From: Jeongeupia chitinilytica
Lineage (GTDB): Bacteria > Pseudomonadota > Gammaproteobacteria > Burkholderiales > Chitinibacteraceae
DNA: 64,000 nt
Assembly: GCF_014652315.1 (NCBI RefSeq)
Contig: NZ_BMYO01000003.1
Coordinates: 412 to 64,411, forward strand
Reading direction: 5' to 3'
The position numbers and the translations under genes were made by a program. The notes beneath the pieces were generated by a model. That model did not search any database. It was given only the letters and a program-made list of their open reading frames with translations, and was not told where the DNA came from. Below, one piece after another: positions 33,354-42,186 of this stretch (the stretch's first letter is position 1; each line of letters begins with the position of its first letter).

Positions 33354-34442
33354 TTACATGCCAATCGCGAAGTACGAACATGAGACACCACCCGCAGACG
33401 GCGTACCAGGTGCGACACCAGACGCTGAATAAAATGCAGAAAAGGTGAAACCCGAGAGGCTGGTCGTATTCAGCACGACATACGCCTGCTGACTGATTGT
33501 GATCTGGCCACCGACAGGAAAGACGCGCAGACAACTATTTGGAAATGCAATCGGGAACGTCGCCGACGTCGGATTGCTCGCGCCGTTGAGCAGATTGCCC
33601 CACTGGATGATCAGCCCGCTTGGCAGCTTCTGCCAGCCGTTGCTGGCAAAGCTCGCGCCAAACGACGGCAGTCGGCGCAACACCGTACCGCCAGTCAAAA
33701 CCCAACCGGCGCCAAACAAGGTGACAGTTGCGTCCTCACCCACGTCGACATTGATCGAAGTCGGTGCGTTGCCCGACGAAATCGTGATGCCGTCGACCGA
33801 AGCAATCGTGAAATAGCTGTTGGCAACGGTGGCCTTGAATGTGATTGATGCCCCGTCCGGCAATCCGGCTTTGTCCGGAAGCGTCAGCGTGATCCCGCCG
33901 GCCGTCACGCCATGTAACAGGCCCACGTCTGAGGCAGTCATCACCCGGGTCGCAGCCTCGGGTTTGATGCCCGCGTAGCTGCCCAGCTCTCGGCGCAGTG
34001 CGGCCATGGTCGCCATTTTGGTGCTGTTGTCGAACTGCGCTGGAGTCGACCCCTGCACCGGGCCGGTAAAGGATGCGCCGGCCAGCGCAGCTTTTCCGGC
34101 CAGAGCGTTCGTCATCGTCGCGGCGAAGCTCGAATCGTTGCCGAGTGCGGCGGCAAGTTCGGCCAGGGTGTCGAGTGCGCCGGGTGAGCCGTTGATCAGC
34201 GCGCCGATTCGGGTCTCAACCTCGGGTGCAGTCATGTACTGCGGGTGCGGGTCGGCTGCGCCAGTGTGCGCGGCCAAGTCGCCCTGCCTGGTCTCGACTT
34301 GCTGCTTGAGCCAAGCGGTTCGGTTGGTCAGATCCTGCAGTGGCAGGTTGTCGGGGCAATTCGGGCCGCCGGTGAGCACTGCGCCGTCTTCGAAGTAGCG
34401 GACCCCGGTAGCCCAGCTCACGTTTTCTACGAGTGTTCCCAT
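33354..34442 (-). CDS. H: tail fibre protein GpH
   Basis: 362 residues, shorter than P2 GpH. The N-terminus (VRYFEDGAVLTGGPNCPDNL, LQDLTNRTAWLKQQVETRQG) is the conserved baseplate-attachment part; DTLAELAAALGNDSSFAATM is the linker repeat common in fibres. The distal part from about 150 is beta-rich and would contact the host receptor. The stop directly abuts the start of G. Confidence 0.88.
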   Translation of the reverse strand: MGTLVENVSWATGVRYFEDGAVLTGGPNCPDNLPLQDLTNRTAWLKQQVETRQGDLAAHTGAADPHPQYMTAPEVETRIGALINGSPGALDTLAELAAALGNDSSFAATMTNALAGKAALAGASFTGPVQGSTPAQFDNSTKMATMAALRRELGSYAGIKPEAATRVMTASDVGLLHGVTAGGITLTLPDKAGLPDGASITFKATVANSYFTIASVDGITISSGNAPTSINVDVGEDATVTLFGAGWVLTGGTVLRRLPSFGASFASNGWQKLPSGLIIQWGNLLNGASNPTSATFPIAFPNSCLRVFPVGGQITISQQAYVVLNTTSLSGFTFSAFYSASGVAPGTPSAGGVSCSYFAIGM

Positions 34443-34452
34443 GTTGTTTCCT

Positions 34453-35016
34453 TCAGATTGAACCGCGGGTGTAGTTGCCGTCGCGGCGGGCGTAGCCGTT
34501 GCGGACCAGCGCGGCTGACGAGAAGTCGATCCCGTACAGGTGACTGCGGGCCGGTGCGATGCTGGCCAGCAGCTGGCGTGCCTCTTCGGCCTGGGCCACG
34601 CTCAGCAGGTTGAAACATTTGATGCGGTACACCGCCCATTCGGTGCGGCCATCGCCGCGCATCGCAAAACCGTCGCGGCGCTGTCGGCCGTCCCGCAGAT
34701 AGCCGCCACGACCTTCTTCGATTTCGATCTCGCCGAGGCCCATGTCGCGGAAGACCTGCCGCACGGCGGCAACGGTGCCCTTGTGGCGGTGGACCTCGAT
34801 CGACGAGGCGATCAGGGCGCGCTGCTGGGCCTCGGTCTGGGCGGCGTCGAAGCGGTCGACCGACCGCGCCCACGCGAGCCAAGGCAGGAAGGGGGCTGGG
34901 CAGCGCTCGGCGCTGTAGAGGTCGCGCAGTGCGGACGGATCGATGTCCGGCGCCAGCGCGACCGCGAGCGCCTCCTCGAGCCATGTGCGGTTTGGTGGCA
35001 GCAGGCTGCGGATCAT
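34453..35016 (-). CDS. I: baseplate protein GpI
   Basis: 187 residues from the ATG at 35014-35016. MIRSLLPPNRTWLEEALAVA, LPWLAWARSVDRFDAAQTEA and GTVAAVRQVFRDMGLGEIEI are typical of P2 GpI, a peripheral baseplate protein linking to fibres. It overlaps J by 4 bp. Confidence 0.92.
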   Translation of the reverse strand: MIRSLLPPNRTWLEEALAVALAPDIDPSALRDLYSAERCPAPFLPWLAWARSVDRFDAAQTEAQQRALIASSIEVHRHKGTVAAVRQVFRDMGLGEIEIEEGRGGYLRDGRQRRDGFAMRGDGRTEWAVYRIKCFNLLSVAQAEEARQLLASIAPARSHLYGIDFSSAALVRNGYARRDGNYTRGSI

Positions 35017-35912
35017 CGCCGTTCCACCGTGACGCTGCTGGCAAGCGGGAATTCGTTCAGGGCGCAAACAACATCGGCGGTCGGCGAGAGCCACGTCACC
35101 CGGCGAACGCCCGTGACATGCACCGCAGCGTCGAGCGCGGAATGCGAGACCAGCCCTTCGAGCCGTTTGAGCTGTGCCAGCGCTTGCTCGGCGCGGGACT
35201 GCGCCGCGGCCAGCCCGCCCGAGATGGCTTCACCACCGTCCTCGAACTCGATCAATGCATGCGCGGCGAACGAGCGCGGCGTGCCGGCGATGACGTAGGG
35301 CCGGTCGTTCAGCGGCCGGACCGTTTCGGCGGACAGTGCGGCCTGCACGGTGGCGAGCAGCGTGGCATCGGGCACGCCGTTACCGCGGTCGTCGAGCACG
35401 TAAACATTGACGTCGCCGCCGGCCGGGCTGACGACCTTGACGTCGGCAACGTGCGGCGAGGCGCTGAGCGCGTGGAATACATAGGCGCCGCGCGGGCCAG
35501 CGACCGACAACCCCTCAAGCGCCATCTGGGCGCGCATGCGCAGGCGGTCGTCGCTTTCCCAGATGGCATCGATCGGTGGCACGGCGTCCGGATCGGCAGG
35601 GGTAATCAGCAGCCGGTTGACGCCGTAGTCGGCGGCGCGGTTGTCGAGGTCGGCACCCCTGGCCTTGGCCAGCAGCGTGGCGACTGCCGCTTCGTTGATG
35701 CGCTGCCGGAGCAGCAGCTCCATGTAGGCGTTTTCCTGCAGCAGGATCGTCATCGGCTCGGATTCGAGCTCGAGCGTGCGGGCGACGTTGTCGCGCTGAT
35801 CTGCCGGCACCAGTCCGAGCAGCCGGGCTTTGCGGCGGGCGAGGATGGTCTCGAAATCCAGCGGCTCGACGAGGTCCGGAGCGGGCAGTTTGGCGAAGTC
35901 GATCTGACTCAT
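35013..35912 (-). CDS. J: baseplate assembly protein GpJ
   Basis: 299 residues, baseplate J family. IDFAKLPAPDLVEPLDFETI at the N-terminus, ADLDNRAADYGVNRLLITPA and VNVYVLDDRGNGVPDATLLA are characteristic. It builds the baseplate wedge with W. Overlaps W and I by 4 bp each. Confidence 0.93.
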   Translation of the reverse strand: MSQIDFAKLPAPDLVEPLDFETILARRKARLLGLVPADQRDNVARTLELESEPMTILLQENAYMELLLRQRINEAAVATLLAKARGADLDNRAADYGVNRLLITPADPDAVPPIDAIWESDDRLRMRAQMALEGLSVAGPRGAYVFHALSASPHVADVKVVSPAGGDVNVYVLDDRGNGVPDATLLATVQAALSAETVRPLNDRPYVIAGTPRSFAAHALIEFEDGGEAISGGLAAAQSRAEQALAQLKRLEGLVSHSALDAAVHVTGVRRVTWLSPTADVVCALNEFPLASSVTVERR

Positions 35913-36271
35913 GCAGCACCCCCGCGAAGTGGCACGCTGAGCGCAACGGCCTGCCGGCGCGGGCCGTCTGCACGCTCGGCATTGATATCGATGGACAGTT
36001 GCCCCGGCGACTCGCCGGCAACAAGTTGCACTGCGGTGATCCGCAGGCGTGGCTCCCAGCGCTGAACGGCCATGACGGTTGCGGCACGGGCGCGCTGAAT
36101 AGTGACCGCGTTCATGGGCGCGTCGACGAGGTCCGGCAGCAGCGAGCCGAAATCACGACGCATGACGCGGCTACCCAACGGGGTAGTGAGAATGCAGCGC
36201 ACGGACTGACGGATATGGTCGAGGTCGCCGATGCTTCGGCCGGAGTCGATGCTCATGCCGGCGTAGCTCAT
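35909..36271 (-). CDS. W: baseplate protein GpW
   Basis: 120 residues, gp25-like family. IRQSVRCILTTPLGSRVMRR and DFGSLLPDLVDAPMNAVTIQ are hallmark motifs. It forms the wedge core of the baseplate. Overlaps V and J by 4 bp. Confidence 0.93.
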   Translation of the reverse strand: MSYAGMSIDSGRSIGDLDHIRQSVRCILTTPLGSRVMRRDFGSLLPDLVDAPMNAVTIQRARAATVMAVQRWEPRLRITAVQLVAGESPGQLSIDINAERADGPRRQAVALSVPLRGGAA

Positions 36272-36918
36272 TGCGGGCCTCCCGTGCTGCCACCGATGGA
36301 GTCAACGTGGATGTGCAGGTGGAGCACCACGCCGTTGGAGCTGAGCTGGCCACCTTCGTGGATGAAATCACCGGTGATCTTTGATTTGCCACCGGCACCA
36401 CCGTTGCCGGATAGGCCAGCGAGGTAGGAAAGCAACTGTTCGATGGTGGCTTTGCCCTTGACGACCAGATTGCCCTTGATCAGCACGTCGCCGGAAAACT
36501 CGCTCTTGGGGCAGTCGACGGTGACCATGTCCGAGGCTTCGATCATGGCGGTCTTGATGCCGGTGACGTCGAGCGCGCCGGCGGCGTGGTTGTAGCGGAT
36601 GACTGCGCCGTCCGGATACTGCGTCATGTGTTCGTCCGGGCTAGCACTGGGTGCCGGATTGGCATCGCTGTACAGGCCGACCAGCACGATGCCGGCGGCT
36701 GTTTCTCCGCTCGGGCTGAGCACGAGGCATTGCTCGCCCACGGTCGGGGCATTCCATGTCCGGGTCGTGCCGGCGCGCAGCGTGATCCAATGCAGCCATT
36801 CGGACTGAAGCCCGCCGGTTTGCACGCGGCAGAGTGCATTGTCGTGATCGACTCCGGCAATGGTGCCGGTGCGGATCAGGCTCTCAAGGCGACGGGGTTG
36901 TTCGGCGGGCAAGCTCAT
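36268..36918 (-). CDS. V: baseplate spike protein GpV
   Basis: 216 residues from the ATG at 36916-36918; the longer frame is not needed. The N-terminal OB-like part (GTIAGVDHDNALCRVQTGGL, GEQCLVLSPSGETAAGIVLV) is followed by a beta-helix spike and a histidine-rich tip (LHLHIHVDSIGG), which binds iron in related P2 spikes. It pierces the outer membrane. A dyad lies 45 bp upstream. Confidence 0.92.
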   Translation of the reverse strand: MSLPAEQPRRLESLIRTGTIAGVDHDNALCRVQTGGLQSEWLHWITLRAGTTRTWNAPTVGEQCLVLSPSGETAAGIVLVGLYSDANPAPSASPDEHMTQYPDGAVIRYNHAAGALDVTGIKTAMIEASDMVTVDCPKSEFSGDVLIKGNLVVKGKATIEQLLSYLAGLSGNGGAGGKSKITGDFIHEGGQLSSNGVVLHLHIHVDSIGGSTGGPQ

Positions 36919-36962
36919 TGGTGAAGCATGAACGCGACACGGGAGCTGATGTTTTTGGTTTG

Positions 36963-36984
36963 TTGTGCGGGTCGTGCTGCACAA
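36963..36984 (-). promoter_or_regulatory. probable late-activator dyad ahead of V
   Basis: TTGTGC-N10-GCACAA, related to the sites at 32287 and 44176. Its centre is about 55 bp from the V start, the same distance as that of the P site from the P start. Confidence 0.5.
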
Positions 36985-37040
36985 TTTACACCTTGCGAAA
37001 GAATTTGTTTGCGAATGCTGTTTTTCGAGTTGGAGTTGTC

Positions 37041-37844
37041 ATGGGAAAGACCGAGTTACTTAGAAATCCGAAATTGGGTGGGGCGGGTTTGGTCAAACGC
37101 AAGGGAGCGGTCGCAAAAAAAAATCTGGACTGGCGTTTGGTGATGTCTACATTTGCAGTGATTGTGGCTCCTTGCGCATACTTATTCGGTCATGCATATC
37201 GAGAAGGTTATCTAATTGAGTTTGGCGTGGATCCTTCGCATTTTTCGATTGATATCACGGAAACGTATGTGAATGCTTTTTATGCAGTGATTGGAATATG
37301 GAATAGAGTTGCTGATTGGGCGGGTGTCTCACCCGGTGTGATTAATTTTCTGTTTGCATTGTTTGTTTTGTGGATGTTTTACGGGTTTGCAGGTTATGTG
37401 CTTTTACTTATTAGAGGGTTTCTTGATAAGCCACGGATTCAAAATGGCTGGCTTTTGACAAAACTGCGTCCGATTCTTGCTAAGCTGAGTCCCAAGAGAA
37501 ATAGACTTGTGAAGTCTTTTGGATATGTTAGTGCTATTGGTTTAATAGTGGCTTGCGTTCTCTATCTTGTTTTTGTTTTTGTTTTGGTAGCTGGTCTTGT
37601 ACCAGCGACCTCGTATGCTCAAGGGGCATATTCAGCGAAGAAGCAAAAGTCAAGTTTCTTGCAGGGCATGTGCAGCGATCGAAAAAAGTCACAGGGGAAT
37701 TGTGTTGCCCTGAAGGGTGACGATGGTAAATTGATCGCGAGCGGCTTATATGTGTCCCGAAATGAGAAAAGCATCGCAATTTACGCTAGTGGAGTTAGTG
37801 CGATCTACCCTATTCCGGTGAAATACGTAATGGAAAGTTACTAG
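37041..37844 (+). CDS. membrane protein gene inserted in the late operon, cargo
   Basis: 267 residues from the ATG at 37041 (TTGGAG 5 bp upstream); the longer frame starts inside V and is rejected. Three hydrophobic segments: about 35-50, 95-130 and 165-195. The middle has FGVDPSHFSIDITETYVNAF, and the C-terminal part is soluble with two cysteines (MCSDRKKSQGNC). It is AT-rich and reads against the flanking late genes V and S, typical of an acquired gene expressed from its own promoter. Function unknown. Confidence 0.7.
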   Translation: MGKTELLRNPKLGGAGLVKRKGAVAKKNLDWRLVMSTFAVIVAPCAYLFGHAYREGYLIEFGVDPSHFSIDITETYVNAFYAVIGIWNRVADWAGVSPGVINFLFALFVLWMFYGFAGYVLLLIRGFLDKPRIQNGWLLTKLRPILAKLSPKRNRLVKSFGYVSAIGLIVACVLYLVFVFVLVAGLVPATSYAQGAYSAKKQKSSFLQGMCSDRKKSQGNCVALKGDDGKLIASGLYVSRNEKSIAIYASGVSAIYPIPVKYVMESY

Positions 37845-38275
37845 GTATTTTTGGTGAGAATGGTCGATAGAATCAATTCGTGGGTGAGGTCCACTTCTTT
37901 CGGGCGGAAACCCAGTAATCTTCTTCGGGGCAGGCGTGGAACGCTACCTTCCTGATGCTGGCCGGCAATACGGGCATCCCGGCCGCTGAATCCAATACTG
38001 GCTTCGTCGGTGGTGGATTCGGCTTTCAGGTGTCTGGCGGTGCGCAGTTTGGCGAACATGCTGCGGCGGATGCGGCCTTTCTTGCCGCGCAGGCCGCGTT
38101 TGCTTGAGCGCGGCGCGTAGGCGACGCCGTCCGGATCTTTCTGCTCGGCAATGCGCTTGGCCTGACTTTGTCGCAACGCGGTGGCGATCTGCCTCATGAG
38201 TTTGCGGCGCTCGACCGGAGAAAGCCTGGCTAGCAGGCCGCTGGCCCAATCTTCGATAGCACTGAGGTCATCCAC
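37841..38275 (-). CDS. S: tail completion protein GpS
   Basis: 144 residues from a GTG at 38273-38275, chosen because DDLSAIEDWASGLLARLSPV begins the family there and the upstream frame is a shadow of R. RKLMRQIATALRQSQAKRIA and DGVAYAPR are typical of the phage virion morphogenesis family. It overlaps R by 8 bp and needs no separate ribosome site. Confidence 0.88.
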   Translation of the reverse strand: MDDLSAIEDWASGLLARLSPVERRKLMRQIATALRQSQAKRIAEQKDPDGVAYAPRSSKRGLRGKKGRIRRSMFAKLRTARHLKAESTTDEASIGFSGRDARIAGQHQEGSVPRLPRRRLLGFRPKEVDLTHELILSTILTKNT

Positions 38276-38717
38276 CGGCGGCCTTTCGTTCAAAGATGGC
38301 CAACCAATCTGATTCGACCGGGGCAGGTTCGCTAATGGCTTCGGTTTCCCAGCGGCCGGCGACCGTACGTGCGATGACGCGCTCGGTGAGCGGTAGCTTG
38401 ATGGACAGGTCGACCAGATCCTCTTTGAGGATGTCCGCCTCGAACTGGATGGCATCGCGGCGGCGTTCGTTGTTGTCCAGCAGTTCGGGCTGGTTCGTGG
38501 CCAGCCAGTCGACCACGGCGACCATGACGGCATCCGGGTTGCCGCCGAAGTTGGTCAGGATCAGGTTCAGCGTGTACTGGTATTCGTAGCTGCGCGTACC
38601 GGTGCCGGTGCCGAGGATGCGGCCCTCGTCGACGAACATCAGCAGCTTGTCCGGATCGCGGTCGAGATGTGGCATGGTCGCGATCAGGTGCGCACGCAGG
38701 CTGTCCGGTTTTTTCAT
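38268..38717 (-). CDS. R: tail completion protein GpR
   Basis: 149 residues. MKKPDSLRAHLIATMPHLDR, DKLLMFVDEGRILGTGTGTR and FEYQYTLNLIL-like text match P2 GpR, which finishes the tail so it can join the head. It overlaps the Rz gene by 4 bp. Confidence 0.9.
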   Translation of the reverse strand: MKKPDSLRAHLIATMPHLDRDPDKLLMFVDEGRILGTGTGTRSYEYQYTLNLILTNFGGNPDAVMVAVVDWLATNQPELLDNNERRRDAIQFEADILKEDLVDLSIKLPLTERVIARTVAGRWETEAISEPAPVESDWLAIFERKAAGG

Positions 38718-39241
38718 TGTGCGGGCCCGTTGATCAGGGTGCGGTCGTTAACGACGATTGACTGGCAGGCTGCGAGCTGACGGGCGAGCTGGTCGGCATC
38801 ACTGCCGAGGCGTTCAAGAAACTCGCCAGCCGCGACCGATAGTTCGGCTCGCGCTTCACCATCACCGCCGCGTCCGGCGGCGACAGTTGTGGGCACTGGT
38901 TCGCAGCTACCGGCACGGACAGGGACGAACAGCCGGCGAGTGCCAGCACGCAGATCAGCAATGGCACGGTCACGGTCGGCGATTTCATTTTGCAGGCGCT
39001 CCTGATAGGTTGTGGCGATGACTGCTTGGGATGCGGCGGCGGCGCGTTCGTCACGGCGGACGGTGTTGATGCGCGCGGCCACGGCGCTGGCGTCGCGGGC
39101 TTTGCGTTGCTGGTCGGCGAGGCGCCACTCGGCGTCGCTGCTGCGGTAGCCATCCAGCCAGATCAGGCCGATGGTGCCGGCCAGCAACAGCGCATAGAGC
39201 AGCCATTTGCCGATCGGCTTGAGCATGGCCGGCCAGCTCAT
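38714..39241 (-). CDS. Rz-like inner-membrane spanin subunit
   Basis: 175 residues from the ATG at 39239-39241. An N-terminal membrane helix (LLYALLLAGTIGLIWLDGYR) is followed by a long coiled coil (residues about 35-100) ending in a cysteine-containing C-terminus. This is the plan of an i-spanin that fuses inner and outer membranes at lysis with its partner Rz1, encoded inside this gene. Confidence 0.8.
   Translation of the reverse strand: MSWPAMLKPIGKWLLYALLLAGTIGLIWLDGYRSSDAEWRLADQQRKARDASAVAARINTVRRDERAAAASQAVIATTYQERLQNEIADRDRAIADLRAGTRRLFVPVRAGSCEPVPTTVAAGRGGDGEARAELSVAAGEFLERLGSDADQLARQLAACQSIVVNDRTLINGPAQ
38734..38988 (-). CDS. Rz1-like outer-membrane spanin lipoprotein, nested
   Basis: 84 residues in another frame wholly inside the Rz gene, starting at 38986-38988. 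MKSPTVTVPLLICVLALAGC is a lipoprotein signal with a clean lipobox (LAGC). Nested o-spanins of this kind are the rule in P2-like and lambdoid phages. Its mature part would meet Rz in the periplasm. Confidence 0.75.
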   Translation of the reverse strand: MKSPTVTVPLLICVLALAGCSSLSVPVAANQCPQLSPPDAAVMVKREPNYRSRLASFLNASAVMPTSSPVSSQPASQSSLTTAP

Positions 39242-40038
39242 GCTGCGACCTTGGCGAACTGCTCGTAGGCGCGGGCGAGCTTCACGTCGTAGAGGTTTTC
39301 GCGGTAGGCGGCGCCGTTGTAGCCACGGGCGAAGTCCGCCCACTTGCGGCCCCTGAGCGCCTTGATCAGCGCCGGTTCCGACAGCACGAAGCGGCAGAAG
39401 GCTTCGAGGTGATCGCCTTCGTTGCGCTGCATGCGCTCGACGAACTCGTAGATGCTGGCGTAGCCAAGCGCTTGCCAGTGGTAGCCCATGACTTGGAACG
39501 CGCCCCAGCTGCAGGCTTCGAGCGCGCAAGCATCGTCGATGCGCCGGGCGTTGGCGAGGCGGATGTACTCGGCGCTGCCGCCGGCGTAGCCACCGCGGAC
39601 TGTGCTGACCAGATCGGCGTAACGGCTGGCGATCGCAGCGGCGGCATGGCCGGCTTTTTCGAGCTGCCGGTACATGATGTGGCGCTCGTACAGGACGACC
39701 GGGCGGCCGTCGTCGAGGAAACCCGAACCGCGGCTTTCCACCGCGTTGACGGCCTGAATGCTGGCCAGCGGCACGCCGAGCAAGTCGGCGGCGCGCTGCA
39801 GGTCGGCACCGGTCATCAGTCGCGGATCGGCGCCACCTGCGCGCAGGGTCTGCAGCGTCTTGGGGCCAGCGATGCCATCGGCGACGAGGTCGTGCGATTG
39901 CTGAAAGCGGCGCACGGCAGATTCGGTTGATTCGCCGTACCAGCCGTCTGCGCTGAGCCGGTAACCGGCGGCGAGCAGTTGGCGCTGCAGATCGCGGACG
40001 GCCTGCCCCTGATCGCCATTGCGCAAGGTCATCGCCAT
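39238..40038 (-). CDS. endolysin: peptidoglycan-binding domain plus N-acetylmuramidase
   Basis: 266 residues from the ATG at 40036-40038. Residues 1-70 form a PG_binding_1 domain (GQAVRDLQRQLLAAGYRLSA, DGWYGESTESAVRRFQ). The rest is a DUF3380-type N-acetylmuramidase (SIQAVNAVESRGSGFLDDGR with the catalytic-type Glu, LYERHIMYR, SWGAFQVMGYHWQALGYAS). It cleaves the glycan backbone at lysis. No signal peptide, so it depends on a holin. Confidence 0.88.
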   Translation of the reverse strand: MAMTLRNGDQGQAVRDLQRQLLAAGYRLSADGWYGESTESAVRRFQQSHDLVADGIAGPKTLQTLRAGGADPRLMTGADLQRAADLLGVPLASIQAVNAVESRGSGFLDDGRPVVLYERHIMYRQLEKAGHAAAAIASRYADLVSTVRGGYAGGSAEYIRLANARRIDDACALEACSWGAFQVMGYHWQALGYASIYEFVERMQRNEGDHLEAFCRFVLSEPALIKALRGRKWADFARGYNGAAYRENLYDVKLARAYEQFAKVAA

Positions 40039-40304
40039 GGTCCGTCTCCGAACACGCGGGCGACGTTGCCCTTGTCGCGCCAGACCTTGGCGCAAAACAG
40101 GATGACGAGCAGATCCATGCCGCGTGGGACGACGGGATACCAGCCGAGCAGGATGCCGCCGGCCGAGAAGATCATGCAGGCGAGCACGACCCAAGCCATG
40201 ACCGAATGATGGCGACGGAAACTGGCGCCAGCGCGCTGGTAAAACAGGATGCGGCCGATTGCCATCAGCATGGCGATGCAGGCCAGCAGGGTGAGCAGAC
40301 TCAC
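40029..40304 (-). CDS. small membrane protein of the lysis module (holin/antiholin-like)
   Basis: 91 residues with an N-terminal helix (MSLLTLLACIAMLMAIGRIL) and a second segment (VMAWVVLACMIFSAGGILLG) and a third weaker one. Size and place between holin and endolysin suit a holin or antiholin. Overlaps both neighbours by 4-10 bp. Confidence 0.7.
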   Translation of the reverse strand: MSLLTLLACIAMLMAIGRILFYQRAGASFRRHHSVMAWVVLACMIFSAGGILLGWYPVVPRGMDLLVILFCAKVWRDKGNVARVFGDGPWR

Positions 40305-40666
40305 GATTTACCCCCTTTGCCGAACAGGTTGTTGATCAGGCCGGCGAAGTCGAATGTCCTTGCCCGTTCGATGAGGCCAAGGGCGACGGTGACCAGCAGC
40401 AGCGACAGCAGGAACGCAGCGGCGCCGGTGCTCTTGATTGGCGTCAGCCGCACCACTTCAGCCGCGCAGAAGTAGCCGACCGACCACGAAATTGCGAGAT
40501 AGATGAGACGCTTCCACCAAGGCAGCTCTTTGGCGCTGACGGTGAAGAGCGTGGCGCCGGCGGCGGCGCAGACCAGCGCGTTGTCGTCGACACCGGCAAG
40601 CATCGATGCAAGGCCGGCACCGGTGACGATGGTGAACACGGCGGCATTGGTGACGGGTTCGGACAT
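40301..40666 (-). CDS. putative holin
   Basis: 121 residues from the ATG at 40664-40666. Three hydrophobic segments: AAVFTIVTGAGLASMLAGV, LIYLAISWSVGYFCAAEVV and AAAFLLSLLLVTVALGLIE. Typical of P2-like phage holins that form the hole letting out the endolysin. Next to tail gene X as in P2, where the holin gene Y follows X. Confidence 0.75.
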   Translation of the reverse strand: MSEPVTNAAVFTIVTGAGLASMLAGVDDNALVCAAAGATLFTVSAKELPWWKRLIYLAISWSVGYFCAAEVVRLTPIKSTGAAAFLLSLLLVTVALGLIERARTFDFAGLINNLFGKGGKS

Positions 40667-40674
40667 TCGGGCTC

Positions 40675-40878
40675 CTAGTCCCAAAGCTGGACGATGCGGC
40701 GCTCGGCTTGCGGCGCGATGTCCGGCAGTTCGATTTCAAGGCCCATCGGCAGGATGGGGCCGTGGTCGGCAAGGCCGGGATTGCTGGTGAGGGCCAGCTC
40801 GGTGACGCCGGCCGTGCGGCCGTAGTACCGCTGGCAGATCGCGTCGAGCGTGTCGCCCTGACTGGCCCGGACGCGCAT
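40675..40878 (-). CDS. X: tail protein GpX
   Basis: 67 residues, P2 GpX family with LysM-like start: RASQGDTLDAICQRYYGRTA, ending DIAPQAERRIVQLWD. It belongs to the tail tip. Overlaps L by one base and follows it closely. Confidence 0.9.
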   Translation of the reverse strand: MRVRASQGDTLDAICQRYYGRTAGVTELALTSNPGLADHGPILPMGLEIELPDIAPQAERRIVQLWD

Positions 40879-41354
40879 CAGATCAGCTCGACCGTGATGC
40901 GGGACCGGCCGAGCAGATCGCGGACGGCAAAGCGGCCGTCGCGGCGCAGGGCGTCGGGCTGCTCGTCGAGCGTGTCCGTTTTCTTCTGGCCTTCGCGGGT
41001 GGTGTCGTAGTCGCGGTAGCGCTCGACCAGATTCGCCTTGGCGAAGCAGTAAACGGCGCGGCGGTAGTGCTGCACGAGCACGCTTTCACCATCGATCTGG
41101 TCGGCTGGTACGTCGGCCAGTGTGGTAAAGCCGACCGCCTGTTTGCCTTGGCGCCAAGCCTTCATGTCGGTCTCGCCGTTGACGCTGGCCATGGCATTGA
41201 CCAGCGCTTCGGTCAGGCGGATGTCGGTAACGGTGTCGGTGAAGCGCATGACGTCACGCGCCTTGTCCAGCTCGATGTCGGGCCAGAAGCCGGCATTGCT
41301 CAGCGTGGCGATCTTGGGTGGCGTGCTGCCACCGGTGGCGACGAAGCCGCTCAT
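40878..41354 (-). CDS. L: head completion protein GpL
   Basis: 158 residues from the ATG at 41352-41354; the upstream frame is a shadow of M. NAGFWPDIELDKARDVMRFT and KAWRQGKQAVGFTTLADVPA, then VYCFAKANLVERYRDYDTT are typical of P2 GpL, which closes the head after packaging. Confidence 0.9.
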   Translation of the reverse strand: MSGFVATGGSTPPKIATLSNAGFWPDIELDKARDVMRFTDTVTDIRLTEALVNAMASVNGETDMKAWRQGKQAVGFTTLADVPADQIDGESVLVQHYRRAVYCFAKANLVERYRDYDTTREGQKKTDTLDEQPDALRRDGRFAVRDLLGRSRITVELI

Positions 41355-41448
41355 GTTGGACCTCGATTCAGGAGGCGGTGGGCGGGGCTTCATCGTGGGC
41401 CAAGCCCCGAATCCACCCCGCGCCGCCTGGCTCGCGTGGGACGCTCGG

Positions 41449-42186
41449 TCAGCCGCCTGCAGGCGGCGTGTCTTTGGGCTCGCCCGTGGGCGGCGATTCG
41501 TGAGTGGCCTCGCCGGTGGGCGGTGCGTTGACGGCTGCGGCCTTGCGCATTTCACGCTCGATCCGCTCGATGTCTTTCTTGACCCCGCACTTGTCGTGCA
41601 GCTGCAGCGCACGGTTGAGGTGGGTCAGCGCCTCGGCCGGGTCTGCTTTCTCCAGGGCGTAGCCGATGGCCTTGTGCAGCTTGGCGCGGACTTCGTCCGG
41701 CATGTCTTCGTCGGCCACCAGCGCGGCGACCTCATGCAGGATGGTGGCGTCGACCGACTGGTCGTTACCGGATGCTGCGAGCGCGGATTCGGCGATTTCC
41801 TCGGCGATCAGGCAGGCCGTGGTGCGCTCGTACTGGTCCGGCATGGTCAGCTTGTGCTGCAGCGCGTAGCGGGCGATGGCCAGCGCGCCGGCGATGTCGC
41901 CGGCGTCGACGCGCCAGACCATGACGGACATCAGTACGTCGTCCTGGGCGCCGCGGCCGGCGGCGAGTACGCCGTCGATGTAGGCGACGTACTCGGGTAG
42001 CAGTTCTTCGCGCTTGATGACGATCTTGCGTTCGATGCTTTGCACCTGCTTGAGCCGGCGCCGGTCTGCGCTGAGCTTGGCCAGCATCAGCTCGTAGCCG
42101 GTGGCGTCGCGCATGGTGTTGCCGGCACCGGCTGCCTCGATGGCGGCGACGGCGCGCTGGAAATGGGCTTTGGCCGGACTGGTCAT
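41449..42186 (-). CDS. M: terminase small subunit GpM
   Basis: 245 residues from the ATG at 42184-42186. SPAKAHFQRAVAAIEAAGAG and YELMLAKLSADRRRLKQVQS begin the family; the C-terminus is Pro/Gly-rich with a repeated PPTGE. It binds cos DNA and, with P, cuts and packages it. Overlaps N by one base. Confidence 0.9.
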   Translation of the reverse strand: MTSPAKAHFQRAVAAIEAAGAGNTMRDATGYELMLAKLSADRRRLKQVQSIERKIVIKREELLPEYVAYIDGVLAAGRGAQDDVLMSVMVWRVDAGDIAGALAIARYALQHKLTMPDQYERTTACLIAEEIAESALAASGNDQSVDATILHEVAALVADEDMPDEVRAKLHKAIGYALEKADPAEALTHLNRALQLHDKCGVKKDIERIEREMRKAAAVNAPPTGEATHESPPTGEPKDTPPAGG

